Assembly: GCA_011799875.1 (NCBI GenBank)
Contig: CM022299.1
Span: forward strand, 29,663,996-29,727,995
Direction of reading: 5' to 3'
DNA: 64,000 nucleotides
Source of the DNA: Thinopyrum elongatum
Lineage: Eukaryota > Streptophyta > Magnoliopsida > Poales > Poaceae
Shown: positions 19,942 through 31,673 of the stretch, piece after piece
How the letters are laid out: each line of letters opens with the position of its first letter
How positions within the stretch are numbered: the first letter of the stretch is position 1
Notes under the pieces: generated by a model
Databases searched by the model: none
What the model was told of the DNA's origin: nothing
The model's input: the letters and a program-made list of their open reading frames with translations, nothing else
Made by a program: the position numbers and the translations under genes

Positions 19942-22900
19942 ATGGCAATGGCGATGGCGAAGTGGGGCATGAGTTTGCTAGTATGCTCATTCCTGGCCGC
20001 CATGGCGACCGCTAGCGATGATGAGGCCGCGCTGCTTGCTTTCAAGGCGGAGGTCAGCGACGCTGGTGGCTCGCTGGCCTCCTGGAACAGCAGCGCCGGT
20101 TTCTGCGGCTGGGAAGGCGTGACGTGCAGCCGCCGGAGGCCGGCGCGGGTGGTTGCGCTTAGACTGAACGGCGCCGGGCTCGCCGGAGCGCTCTCCCCGG
20201 CCATCGGGAACCTCACGTTCCTGCGGACGCTCAACCTGAGCTCCAACTCGCTCCGCGATGGCATCCCGGAGAGCCTGGGCCACCTCCGCCGCCTGCAGAG
20301 GCTCTACTTGGACGGCAACTCCTTCTCCGGCACCTTCCCGGTGAACCTGAGCTCCTGCGTCAGCATGACCGAGATGGTGCTGGACAACAACAAGCTTGGC
20401 GGGCGCATCCCACCTGAGCTCGGGGAGAAGCTGGCGTCTCTGGCAGTGATCTCGCTGAGCAGCAACAGCTTCACGGGCCCTGTTCCTGCGTCACTGGTCA
20501 ATCTGTCCCATCTATGGTACCTTGATCTAGGCAGTAACCAGCTCACCGGCTCGATCCCATCGAGGTTCGGAAGCTTCCAGAGCATGCGGAAATTCAGTCT
20601 CGCCCAAAACAACCTCTCTGGTATGATTCCACCTTCTCTCTACAACTGGTCGTCATTGGAGTTCTTTGTGGTAGCGTTTAACACGCTTCATGGAGGCCTT
20701 CCAAACGATATCGGAAGCAAGTTCCCCAAGTTGAGAGTTCTAAGCTTACCTTCTAATCAACTCACTGGAGTCCTCCCTTCATCACTATCCAACATGTCTC
20801 ATCTCAGGTCACTTATTGCCTGGGGAAATAGATTTAGTGGGCATGTGCCTCCCACACTAGGGAGGCTCGGAGTGCTTCAATCTTTGCACGTGTCTGACAA
20901 TAGGCTCGAAGCTAATGATAGTAAGGGGTGGGAGTTCGTCACTTCTTTGGCAAACTGCAGCGGGCTGCAGGTATTGGTACTCAGCAACAATTCTTTTGGA
21001 GGACAGCTACCGGGTTCAGTTGTGAACCTCACAACGACTCTCCAGCGGCTATACTTACAGGATAATAGGATCTCCGGGAGCATACCTGCAGATATCGGCA
21101 ATTTGGTTGGTCTGAAAATACTGGTGATAGCAAATACTTACATGTCCGGAGTGATTCCAAAGAGCATCGGCAAGCTACAGAACTTGAACGTGCTATCATT
21201 GTATAATAATAACTTGTCTGGCCTCATACCGCCATCGCTAGGAAACCTTTCACAGTTGAATAAGCTTAATGCATACCTTGGCAACTTGGAGGGGCCAATT
21301 CCGGCAAGCCTGGGGGAGTTGAAAAACCTCTTTGGACTGGATTTGTCAATGAACTATCTTAATGGATCAATACCCAGAGAGATCTTCAAATTACCTGGCC
21401 TTTCTTACTATCTGGACTTGTCATACAACTCCTTTTCTGGACCCCTTTCTGAAGAAGTTGGTAGCTTGTCAAATCTTAACCATCTGGTTCTATCAGGAAA
21501 TCAGTTGTCTGGCAAGATACCTGACAGTATACAGAATTGCATAGTGTTGGAATGGCTATTCTTAGACAACAATTCGCTAGAAGGAAGCATACCTCGGTCA
21601 CTGGCAAATATAAAGGGGCTCGTTATACTGAACCTGACCATGAATAAGTTCTCTGGTAATATTCCTGAGGCCCTTGGTAGCATTGGAAACCTGCAGGGAC
21701 TGTACCTAGCGCACAACAATTTGTCAGGGTCAATCCCAGCAGTTCTAGAGAATTTGACAGCATTATCCAAACTGGATGTATCCTTCAATAATTTGCAAGG
21801 CGAGGTTCCAAATGAAGGTGTTTTCAGAAACATCACTTACTTAGCAGTGGCCGGGAATGTCAACTTGTGTGGTGGTACACCTCAACTTCATTTGGCTCCA
21901 TGCTCCATAAGCAAGAACAAAAAAAAGGTGCCGAAGTCTCTTGTGATTTCTCTAGCAACAACTGGAGCAATCTTGTTCTCACTTTCAGTTATTCTTCTTG
22001 TTTGGATACTTCGCAAGAAGCTCAAAGCAAGCCAGAAGACATCAGCACAAAATTCAGTTGATGATGACCATTACAAGAGAATTCCCTATCATGCATTACT
22101 GAGAGGAACTAATGGATTTTCAGAAGTCAACTTGCTTGGGAGAGGAAGTTATGGTGCGGTTTATAAGTGTGTTCTGGACACTGAAGACAGAACATTGGCT
22201 GTCAAGGTGTTTAACCTTGGTCAATCTAGGTATTCCAAGAGTTTTGAGGCTGAATGTGAGGCCATGAGAAGGATACGACACCGTTGTCTCATCAAGATCG
22301 TTACTTCTTGTTCAAGCGTCAACCACCAAGGTCAAGAGTTCAAGGCATTGGTTTTTGAGTTCATGCCCAATGGTAACTTGGATAGTTGGCTTCATCCAAA
22401 ATCTCAAGAGCCCACAACAAACAACACGCTTAGCCTTGCCCAGAGGCTTGCCATTGCTGTCGATATTGTGGATGCAGTAGAATATCTGCACAACTACTGT
22501 CAACCATTGGTAATCCATTGCGATCTTAAGCCAAGCAACATTCTTCTTGCTGAAGACATGAGCGCACGAGTTGGAGACTTTGGCATATCAAGGATCCTTC
22601 AAGAAAATACAAGTGAGGGGATGCAAACTTCATATAGCTCAACTGGAATTAGAGGTTCCATAGGCTATGTTGCTCCAGGTAACTTAAACTCTTCTAATTT
22701 TATATTTTAATTTTCACTCGATAGCATGCTAACCACAAAATTTTGCATAATTGCAGAGTACGGAGAAGGCTCTACGGTCTCAACAACCGGTGATATTTAT
22801 AGCCTTGGCATATTGCTGCTTGAGATGTTTACGGGAAGGAGCCCAACAGAAGGCATGTTCAGAGATTCATTGGATCTGCATAAGTTTGCCGACGATGCTC

Positions 22901-23172
22901 TTCCAGATAGAACGCTGGAGATAGCTGACCCAACGATGTGGCTCCACAGCGGACAACAGGATGACACTACAAGTATTAGAATGCAGGAGTGCTTGGTTTC
23001 AGTCTTCAGACTTGGCATATCTTGCTCAAAGCAACAGCCTCAAGACCGAGCACTGACGAGAAATGCAGCGGCGGAGATACATGCAATCAGAGATGCATAC
23101 CTCAAGTTTATAGGGGAGCAAGGACCAGAAAGAGAAGCCTCAACTCGAGAAATCCAGAACAGTGTTGCATAA
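19942..23172 (+). CDS. LRR receptor-like kinase, Xa21/subfamily XII type, non-RD
   Basis: Exons 19942-22678 and 22757-23172 encode 1050 residues. The single phase-1 intron splits the glutamate codon of the kinase APE motif, a position typical of this family. A signal peptide covers residues 1-24, followed by an LRR cap (FCGWEGVTC) and about 20 or more extracellular LRRs of the LxxLxLxxNxLxGxIP type to about residue 640. A second cysteine pair (NLCGG...APC) follows. The transmembrane helix lies near 664-687. The kinase has a glycine loop GRGSYGAVY (about 733), lysine in LAVKVFNL, the catalytic loop IHCDLKPSN (about 857) and VGDFGIS. Cysteine replaces the arginine of HRD, so it is a non-RD kinase as in many pattern-recognition receptors. 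It is expected at the plasma membrane perceiving a microbial or peptide ligand. All key residues are intact and the frame is clean. Confidence 0.96.
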
Positions 23173-24835
23173 AGAAGCTAGTACAAGACATGATTCTGCA
23201 TAATAATAAATTTATGTATTGGCTAGTAATTGTTCTCAGAGGTATGTTGCTTTAAAACTGTATCAAATAAAAGTAGAACCATGGTGTTCTGCGATAATAG
23301 CACCACAGTAAGTTGTAGAGAGTTTGAGAAATCAATCAGTGTAATTGTTTTTCCTTCCTTAAAAAACTGTACACGTGCAGGCAATATTAGTTCATGCTTG
23401 AGGTAAAGCTACTGACAAGAATTCAGACTGCACCACAAAGCATAGTCCAGTAATAGCAAATGGACATACTTGACAGTATGCGATCAGGAAGCAGAACAAC
23501 ATAGATTCACACAGCATCAGGAAAAATATCCCTAATTAGAAGTGCGTTGGTACTATTCAGATACGTTGGGCAACAATTTGCAGGAACACATCATGCTAAA
23601 TTCCAAGAATTACTAAAAAAATACCTCTGCACGACGGAGCATTTGTGTATTATCGGAGCTATTTTCTTTGCTCCATGTCAGAAAAATGTAATGTAAAATC
23701 ATCCTAGTGCTGTGCAATAGCACTAGAGCAACTACAGTTGTCAGCGTATTACATGGCTTTTCAAAAATTCCAAAGATTTGAAAAATCGCATCCTCAATCC
23801 AGCATGTCAGCAACATGGTTTTGTCGGTCAAGCAAATCAGCAGTCAGTCAGACTGTTTGTTAACAAAGTATATATTGTCCGTGTGTACAGAAAGAAAAAC
23901 ATAGGAGTAGTAGGCAGTAGCAACAGAAATTGACCGTAATAAATCCTTGTAACTACAGACTATAACCATCATTATCACTCTGGGGCAATATAACCAACCG
24001 ACTAAGTAAAAATACAAGCAGTAGATGACCAGAGCAGCACAACTTTACCTAGCCAAGAGCAGTGGCGGAGCCAGGAATTTCTTCCTTGGTATTCATTGGT
24101 ATTCATTTGTGCAATTTTTATAGCAATATGACAACAAATATACAGCAAGCTAGCAGCAGTATACCAATGGATCAGCAATTCTTTGGTATATCATGGAAGT
24201 GGAAGTTCAGACATAAGCGAACCATGTTGGAGTGGGGGAAGAAGAACATAATTCTAGGTATTCAAAGAAAGCTCCCACGGGACAGACCAAGTTCCTCACA
24301 TTTTGGATAAAAGAACTATGTTACGGAACAATTTCCTCAGGACGAGTAGGGCTCAGCCGCTGAAAACAACACAACACCTTAACATACACAATTATGGAAA
24401 AAAATTCTATTGAATCCGAATAATGGAAATGCATAGAGAAACTCATAATAGGGGCATACATCGCAATTAGCATTTCTATTTCCTGTGTTTTTTGCCGAGG
24501 GCTACTTCCTGTTATGATATAGCACACTTCTGCTGAGATGATTTAATAAGCCATTTATCCCACATGAATCACAACTGATTACCTTGCTATGACTAAAATA
24601 CGAAAGAGGAGCAGTCTGTGAGAGAAGGAAGCCAAGGATTGAGAATGATATAATTTTGGTTCAGTCATATGTATGGCAGCACAACACGTTACATTGATAC
24701 AAGAAGACTTTAAATACACAAAAATTAAGGCCACTGTCTGAATAAAAACAGAAGGTTCCACAGATGACTTATAGTATATAGATTACTTGCAGTAGAGAAG
24801 AAATAAATAACAGTAGAGGATGGAGCTGCATCTAT
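23173..24835. other. spacer between the two convergent receptor genes
   Basis: An AATAAA polyadenylation signal candidate for the receptor kinase lies at 23266-23271, 94 bp past its stop. At 24060-24076 the string AGTGGCGGAGCCAGGAA resembles a widely dispersed plant repeat terminus, but I see no partner end. 24205-24255 shares blocks with 18345-18430. No gene is recognised. Confidence 0.5.
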
Positions 24836-27604
24836 CTACTGAATCCTCTCTGCAGCTAGCTCGCGGTTCCTGACGAAACCGACGTAAACTCTCTGAACAT
24901 GAGATATGTTGTCCTCTTTCTTCCGGCGAACCCTGTCCACAAGCTCTTCCGCCGTAGAATCCAGGGTCAGCTCTTCAAGAGTGGTCACGTGTTCGATCCC
25001 GCACGGCAACGACTTCAACTCCGGACAGAGCAGGAGCTTCAGATCAACCAAGCTGGGCATCGCCCCACTTCTTATCGTCATCTGGCTGAGATGTGGAGCT
25101 CCCCAGATCTTCAGCACCCGGAGCTTCTGAAACGACGTCGCTCGGAAGTGCATCCTGGTGCCATCAAACGCATCATAAAGCTGAAGCTTCACCAGCTGCT
25201 GCAGCTCCTCAAGGTAGCAGAACATGTCCTCCTCGAGCTTTGACCAGACAAGCCGTAGAATGGTGAGGCTTTTCAGTTTGCTGATTGATAAGAAGAACCG
25301 AGGCAGTGATTCCTTCTCTAACGTCCCTAGCAAGAAGAGCTTCTGGAGTAATGGAGGCGGGTTGAGTGCGTCGAGCTGCAGAACCTCCTGGTCATCATCC
25401 GCATGGATCCCGAGCCGGGTTAGATGGACCATATTGGTGATGGCTTTGAAGAGCTTTTCACAATGGCGGCCCTGAACTCTACTGATGCGGAATGATCTCA
25501 ACAGAACCAGAGCACCAAGGTAACGGACCATTTCGGAGCTGGATTCCACCAGCAATAATGTCTGCAGGCTTGCCAAAGACCACATGCCAATAGGTGCTGG
25601 CACACCAATAGAAGGAACAAACTGCATGGCTGGTATCTGCGGCTTCACGGTGACGATGAGATGCGTCAACTTAGAGAGCCTTGTGATTTCCACTGGCAGG
25701 TTGGTGATCTTGCTTTTCCAGGCGTCCAGTACAAGCAGATTCTGTAGCCTTCCAATCAGCCGTGAGGTATTTGCAATTTTAGTCTGTCTAAGGCCCAGAT
25801 AACGCAGGTTGAACAAGTCAAACACCTCGTTTGGCAGACTCTCAATCGAACTATCTTGCAGATTCAAGACAGACATTAACTGAACAGACCTTGAGAATGA
25901 ACGGAGCGAGCCAAAAGTCAGCGAATTCTGGAACACAAGCAGGGAGCGGAGGTGCGGCACAGACTCTGCAAGGTGTGCAATATCCCCTCTTTGGATTGAT
26001 AAACGGTGTGCTTTCCCAACAAGATTAGTCCTTGAGTAATCAAGGACGATGCAGAAATTCTCTTCGCGTGCCTTGGAGAGGGCCAACACACGAAGGATGT
26101 CATGCATCTGGAAATCATCAACATATCCTGATTCATTCCTCTTAACCTCCACCAACAGACACCGATTGATGAGTTCGGTCAAGTAATCTTCTGCAACCTC
26201 CTCCAACGTCTTATGCTCACTCGCCTCAACAAATCCTTCTGCGACCCAGAGCCGTACTAGCCACTTCCTTTGCATCACATGATTCTCTGGGAACATGCAG
26301 CAGTAAAGAAAGCAGTTCTTCATGTTGTGTGGCAAGTCTTCCAAACTAACCTTCAAGATTATGTTCATATCCAGGATGCAATTGTTTGTAAATTGCAGCT
26401 CAAGAGTTTTGTATACATTCTCCCACTCCAGAAAAGTCGCGCTCTTGAATGACAGGAGGCACCCAATGCACACAATAGCAATTGGCAAGCCATTGCATTT
26501 CTCCACAAACTTGTTTGCCCAATACTGCAATTCTGGTGGACAGTCTCTGTTTTCACTCTTCCAAAATGCCTCTTTACAAAACAGATCCCATGCATAGTGA
26601 TTTTGCAAGGGTTGTAGGTTGATCATCTGGGCTTCGGAAGCAAGCAGTGCGACCTCATATATCCTTGATGTGAAAATTATCCGACCAAGTTTGCCACCAA
26701 AAAATGCATCTTTGCTGTCAAACCAAACATTCACACTCCAAACATCATCTAGGACAAGAACATTCCTTTTCTTCTCTAGGTAACGGCGGATTGTCTCCAC
26801 CAGGCTTCTGTAATCTGTGACATCAACATCCTTCGGAAATTCCTTCTTCCTGTCATTCTTTCGGAACTCTTCAACAATCTGTCTTAGCAAATCATTAGCC
26901 TCATAGCTATGAGACACAGTGATCCAAGCACAAATGTCAAAGTCAGTCTTGATGGCGTTGTAGACATGCGCAACAAGTGTTGTCTTACCAACACCTCCCA
27001 TGCCCCAAACAGTGATGATCATGTGTCGCTGCTCCTCATCTTTCATCCATTTCTTCAGCAAGTCTCTATTCTCCGCAATCCCCACAAGATCATCTGCCCT
27101 TCTAAAATGTACAGACTCTGCAGGTCTAATACTTAAGCTGCCTATTCTTGTCAGCTTTGCGTCCCTCTCAACACCCTTGAGGTCATACCTGCGCCTTCTC
27201 TCTGCAGCATTCTTGAGGTTGGCTTTGATATCACGCAAACTGTTGGCTAGCCGGTACCATGTCTTGATCTGTCTGACCCTCCTAATTGCTTTAAACAGGA
27301 ACATCCCCTCACGGTCTTCCCCCAGCTTGAAGGTGAACTCGTCAATAACATCCTCGATGTTAAAGGCAAGACCCCTGATCTGCTTCACGAATGCAACCGT
27401 TGTCTCGTCTGCATCCTTGAAGCGCTCGACAGTTCGGAAGAAGGCCTGCATGCTCTCCAGCTCCTCCTTCATTTTCCGTATCTCACCAAACAGGCCTTGC
27501 AGAGCAGATGCTTCGACGAGAAACGACTTCCCTAGCACAGCTGCTTCATTTGCCAGGGCATCCCCAAGCTTCAGGATTAGCAACCAGATTACACCCTCTA
27601 ACAT
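24836..27604 (-). CDS. CC-NB-ARC-LRR disease-resistance protein (RPM1-like)
   Basis: The gene is an intronless frame of 922 residues. The coiled-coil (Rx-N type) domain, residues 1-170, contains NIEDVIDEF (82-90), the EDVID motif. NB-ARC motifs follow in order: P-loop GMGGVGKTTL (201-210), ICAWITVS, kinase-2 VLVLDDVW (282-289), RIIFTSR, GLPIAI (372-377), CFLYCCMFPE and QMHDILR with MHD at 500-502. About 380 residues of irregular LRRs make up the rest. The ATG at 27604 is preceded by an in-frame TAG, which supports this start. All nucleotide-binding motifs are intact, so it looks functional. Such proteins detect pathogen effectors inside the cell and trigger defence, via a calcium-permeable resistosome in studied CC-type members. 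It is convergent with the receptor kinase gene. No integrated decoy domain is seen. Confidence 0.96.
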   Translation of the reverse strand: MLEGVIWLLILKLGDALANEAAVLGKSFLVEASALQGLFGEIRKMKEELESMQAFFRTVERFKDADETTVAFVKQIRGLAFNIEDVIDEFTFKLGEDREGMFLFKAIRRVRQIKTWYRLANSLRDIKANLKNAAERRRRYDLKGVERDAKLTRIGSLSIRPAESVHFRRADDLVGIAENRDLLKKWMKDEEQRHMIITVWGMGGVGKTTLVAHVYNAIKTDFDICAWITVSHSYEANDLLRQIVEEFRKNDRKKEFPKDVDVTDYRSLVETIRRYLEKKRNVLVLDDVWSVNVWFDSKDAFFGGKLGRIIFTSRIYEVALLASEAQMINLQPLQNHYAWDLFCKEAFWKSENRDCPPELQYWANKFVEKCNGLPIAIVCIGCLLSFKSATFLEWENVYKTLELQFTNNCILDMNIILKVSLEDLPHNMKNCFLYCCMFPENHVMQRKWLVRLWVAEGFVEASEHKTLEEVAEDYLTELINRCLLVEVKRNESGYVDDFQMHDILRVLALSKAREENFCIVLDYSRTNLVGKAHRLSIQRGDIAHLAESVPHLRSLLVFQNSLTFGSLRSFSRSVQLMSVLNLQDSSIESLPNEVFDLFNLRYLGLRQTKIANTSRLIGRLQNLLVLDAWKSKITNLPVEITRLSKLTHLIVTVKPQIPAMQFVPSIGVPAPIGMWSLASLQTLLLVESSSEMVRYLGALVLLRSFRISRVQGRHCEKLFKAITNMVHLTRLGIHADDDQEVLQLDALNPPPLLQKLFLLGTLEKESLPRFFLSISKLKSLTILRLVWSKLEEDMFCYLEELQQLVKLQLYDAFDGTRMHFRATSFQKLRVLKIWGAPHLSQMTIRSGAMPSLVDLKLLLCPELKSLPCGIEHVTTLEELTLDSTAEELVDRVRRKKEDNISHVQRVYVGFVRNRELAAERIQ

Positions 27605-27799
27605 GGTTGCCTAGATGGAGCTGGCTATACAAACCTTTGCTTCAGTAATGGAGTTGTTGGGTAATGACTCATGAGTATGCTATGAGGACCACAGAACGTT
27701 TATATCTTCGGTTAGTGGACAACTCCAAACCAATCCTGTGGTGTGCATTGTGCATATTTCTAAAGTAACCATTCAACCATACAGGAAGCTTGAATATTA

Positions 27800-27902
27800 C
27801 TCCCTCCGTTCGGAATTACTTGTCGCAGAAATGGATGTATCTAGACGTATTTTAGTTCTAGATACATCCATTTCCGAGACAAGTAATTCCGAACGGAGGG
27901 AG
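27800..27902. mobile_element. Stowaway MITE upstream of the NLR gene
   Basis: CTCCCTCCGTTCGGAATTAC at the left and its inverse ending GAACGGAGGGAG at the right give a 103-bp near-perfect hairpin. TA flanks both sides (27798-27799 and 27903-27904). It lies about 200 bp upstream of the NLR start codon. Confidence 0.96.
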
Positions 27903-27975
27903 TACTATTGTTTAGTGGTAGCACACCCAAAGCACCGCCCTTGTCCCTTTCAAGACCTGAAAATATGGAATCTTT

Positions 27976-28790
27976 TATCTTTCCAAGAAGATTCACCACC
28001 AAAACGGTCAACAGTTTACATCTATCTAGCGTCTCTTGCTGTTGTCTTGGTTGCTATTTACAACCGTAGCATCGTTTTCAAGCTGATGTGGCCTCGAGTA
28101 TCTGGGAATATACCACTTTAGATGCAAACTAATAAAAGATTAAGGCAACGGTTGATGACGGGGCACCTACTAATTTAGTATTGTTTATAAGAAGTCCACA
28201 AAAAACTGAAACAAATAATATGATGAACCCAATGTGGCAGAAGAAATATTGACACCAGTGCTTTGCCAGTAGATTACCGAGCCTGTGCTGGTTGGATGAA
28301 TGTTGTATTGGTCTTCAATTGAGTATCCGGGAATATACCACTTTAGGTGGAAACCAAAAAAAAAGGATTAAGGCTGTGGTTGATGATGGGGCACATACTG
28401 ATTTAACCTTTTATACTTTTGCAAGAAGATTCGCCACCAAAACGGTCAATAGTTTAGATCTAGCTAGCGTCTCTTGCTCTTGTCCTTGGTTGCTATTTAC
28501 GACCGTACGTAGTGTCATTTTCCAGCTGATGTGGCCTTGAGTATCCGGGAAAATACCACTCTAGATGGAAACCAATAAAGATTAAGGCTATGGTTGAGGA
28601 TGTGGCACGTACTAATCTAACAAGTGTCGTGACCCAGCTGTTCTTGTTTATAGTAAGTCCACAGACACCTGGAACAAAGAAAACTTTGGAAACAATGAAG
28701 AGGAAGAAAATATTCAAGGGGACACTATTGGATTGCCGCTACATTACCGAGCATGTGCCGGTGGGATGAATGTATTGGTCTTCTTCCATC
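27976..28790. repeat. 438-bp-period direct repeats upstream of the NLR gene
   Basis: 27981-28310 and 28419-28785 are collinear copies. Anchors are GAAGATTC.CCACCAAAACGGTCAA, GCGTCTCTTGCT, AGCTGATGTGGCCT, GGGAATATACCACT and GGATGAATGT. Between them, 28319-28410 is a third partial copy of the middle part. The array covers what would be the promoter or 5' UTR intron of the minus-strand NLR gene. Confidence 0.85.
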
Positions 28791-29239
28791 GACAAGATTT
28801 GCCAGTACATTTGCAGTGTCGTTGTCGGGGGGCAGCAGGCTCTTTCGTGTCACTGCAATTTCCGGGCAGACCAGTGGACAGATACCCACGTTTTGGTTGG
28901 GGCATTCTGTCGAACGCGTTCCGGGCGACACTGATCCATCAGAATTCAGAACCCCTTTGCCTGCTGATCCTGCGCACGATTTGAAGCATCGAGAACCCAA
29001 ATTTTGTGATTAAAATAGATAGGGAACACAGGATCGAAGGGTAAGCAACCCAAGGGAATGCGTTCTGATCCGTTGTTACTTACAGTAGAGCTCAGAGCTC
29101 AGGGCTCAGGCTTCTCGGTGGAGACGTGGACCAGCACGACTGCACCGCGTCCGTGAAGTGGTCTCCGCTGGGGACACGGACACGCCTCGCCGGCAACTCC
29201 ATGTGCCATGGCTGGCGATGGAGCCGGGGCGAAGAGGAT

Positions 29240-29244
29240 GGGAG
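29240..29244. repeat. copia target-site duplication, left copy
   Basis: GGGAG immediately precedes the left LTR and is repeated at 35894-35898. Confidence 0.9.
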
Positions 29245-29467
29245 TGTTAAAGCTTAATTAACATATGTTAATTACGGGGGAATCTCCCCTTGTACCAACC
29301 GCAGGCGTTGCCGAGCCAACTGTCGCGTCGGTTCCTGCCATCTCTCCCGAACGGATGTCTCTTCAATGCATCCCTTCCGCTTGTATAAATACCTACAATC
29401 ATCTAATGAAAGAACTACTGATTCACTTTTACATCTGTCTCGTCTCTCTTTCGTTTGATCTCAAACA
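29245..29467 (+). repeat. copia left LTR
   Basis: The LTR is 223 bp with TG...CA ends, nearly identical to 35684-35893 except for an extra AT-rich block after AGCTTAATTA and a few substitutions. TATAAATA occurs near 29384, a likely internal promoter box. Confidence 0.93.
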
Positions 29468-31670
29468 CGTTATCAGCACGCTCCCGATAGAGCGTTTCCG
29501 GTGACGCACTCCCCGGCGACGGCAGTGCCGCACATCGAGCCGCATCGCGACGATGGCACAGTGCTCCTCCCTCTGGTCGATGGAGCCATGCGATGCAGCA
29601 TGTCCCGGTGGATGTGCCTGGCGAGCCCTTCTCGAACCGCTGGGTTCGGTCAGATCAGAGAAGAAGACGACGGCTGGCACCGTAGTTGGGAAGCAGAGGC
29701 AGCAACTCCGGCGGTTCTGATCTATGGCGATCTTCACTTCTGGGCTCCAGGAAAATCCTTGCTCGAGAAAGAAATTGGAATCACAGGAGATCAGGCAACC
29801 ACACAGATAAGCAAAATCTTGATCTAATTACTACATGAACAAGGTGCTACTTTCCGATTTAATTTTTGCAAACCACAAAAGCCATCGTCAGGAACTAGTA
29901 CCTTTGGCATTTGGCTTCAGGCAAGCAACAGCCAGAAGAACAGCAACATCTTCTCGGTTGTCTACATCACGCGGAGGCTCTGGCTGGACCTGGAGGTCGT
30001 GGCAGCGGCGCTCAGCCGTCAACAGAGGCGGCGCCCACGGTGCAGCCATGGCCTTCGGCTTCGGCGAGAGACGGAGGTGCACACCGCGAGGGCAGCGCTA
30101 CAGGCCACCGGCGCGGCCTCGACGCTGCTCCTCCCAGGACGGTGCTGCCTATGGCCGTGACCCCCGGCCGGGCTCCTCGCGGAGGCGTGGCCGCCTAGGC
30201 GCGCAGGTGGCGGCATCCTACTGCCGGCCGATGGCGCGACAGAGTCGCCCTCCGGCGTGGCTCCCCGCAGTGGAGACGACGGCGCGCCCACAGCAGCGGC
30301 CCTCCCGCAGCGGAAGCAGCGGCACCTCCGGCAGGCGAGCCTATCGTAGAAAAATTCCCCACTGGGAATTCATAGCCGCACATGAAGCGAGTTATGCACT
30401 TTAGCCCTTGAGGCTTTACCTATTTCCACAATAGGCTCGTGTGTATAAGTCTTGCGACTAATTCTTGTGCGTCTCAGGATAATTCAACATGGTCCAACTA
30501 TTAGTGATATTCATTAGCACTGGTCACGTTTAGACCATATACAGATCAACTTTTAGCCATTTTCTGTTGAGTTTTAAAATTCCAGAAATATGTGTATGTT
30601 GATACTTGACATGTTCATTGTGTTTACCACATATCAAATTCTCTAGAACATGTTTTTCGCGATTGAGATTAAGTTCTCTCGCACAACAATGTAGATTTGC
30701 GATTGAGAATTATTATTTTCTCGCAAAACAATCTCATTGCGATTGAGATTAAGTTTTCTCGCACAACAATATAGATTTGCGATTGAGAATCATTATTTTC
30801 TCGCAAAACAATCTCATTACGATTGAGATCAATTTTCTCTCGCAAATTATTAATTCACTTCGCTGAATTATTTGCAACTTGATACAAGATCATCTTATTT
30901 TAATTTGAGGTCTACACAATTCAAGTTTTTCCCTTGAACATCAAGTTTGCAACATCATTATTATTCACTACATTAGTAGTATTTTTCTGTTGAGTACCGA
31001 GATGTATTCCAGATCTTAAGTTGATGTAATACATTTCCATGTTTATCACGTGTCGAGATTAATTATGTCCATTATTTGCAATTGAGATTTTTTTATCTCT
31101 TGCAAAGATAAATTCAGTACCTTTACAGTACTGTTTCTCCGTTGAGTACAAGATATTCCGGAATATTTCCATGATGTATCTATTTCCATGTTCCCACATG
31201 TCGAGATTAATACGTCTATTTGCAATTGAGATTTTCAATTTCTTGCAAATACGGATGCAAAATTCAAGGTGATTTCTTCAAATTGATGCTTGAGATCACA
31301 AGGTAGTCATATGGATCTACTGCCTACGCAGATTATCGATGACTACTGATAAAGCCTATATTTTGTCGTTTCGACATTATGATTGCTTTACAAAGTGCTC
31401 TCCCTCACATTTTACTAAGTCATGACATAAGGCATCAGGAGTGAGTATCTACTGATTTCATCAGATTATACTCCCTATGCTGCAGATCTAATCTATTTTG
31501 GAGATTATCTTCATGGTGTCATACTTAGCAATTTGAGATTCACACTAATGGTTTCAAGCCAACTTCTTGAAATACCCATTGATTTTGTTAACTTCATTAC
31601 AACATCAACCATGATGGTCTTTAATTTACTGGTTGTAAATTAATTATCTCTGGTTTACCCATAGAGGTAA
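29468..31670 (+). other. long non-coding leader of the copia element
   Basis: There are 2.2 kb between the LTR and the gag-like start. The first 900 bp are GC-rich (29500-30350), with chance open frames and no recognised product. The rest is AT-rich and includes an 80-bp tandem repeat. This is unusually long for a small-LTR copia element. Confidence 0.5.
30659..30845. repeat. 80-bp tandem repeat, about 2.3 units
   Basis: GCGATTGAGATTAAGTT.TCTCGCACAACAAT starts at 30659 and 30739, and a partial third unit starts at 30819 (ACGATTGAGATCAA). Within each unit the motif GCGATTGAGA itself occurs twice. Confidence 0.9.
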
Positions 31671-31673
31671 CAT

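Larger units (their letters stand above)
27611..29244 (-). promoter_or_regulatory. putative NLR upstream region with a possible 5' UTR exon
   Basis: On the minus strand a donor-like CTACT|GTAAGT occurs at 29084/29083 at the end of a GC-rich, UTR-like block (29084-29244). An acceptor-like CCATCTAG lies at 27611, seven bases before the start codon. This would give a 1.5-kb 5' UTR intron containing the repeats and the MITE. It is speculative and no transcript evidence is available. Confidence 0.25.

Noticed and set aside
24060..24310. Complete transposon starting AGTGGCGGAGCCAGGAA
   Set aside because: Only one possible end is visible. No inverted partner and no target duplication were found.
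29835..30404. 189-codon frame in the copia leader
   Set aside because: Arg/Ser/Pro-rich product with no homology by eye, in a position upstream of gag where no protein is expected.
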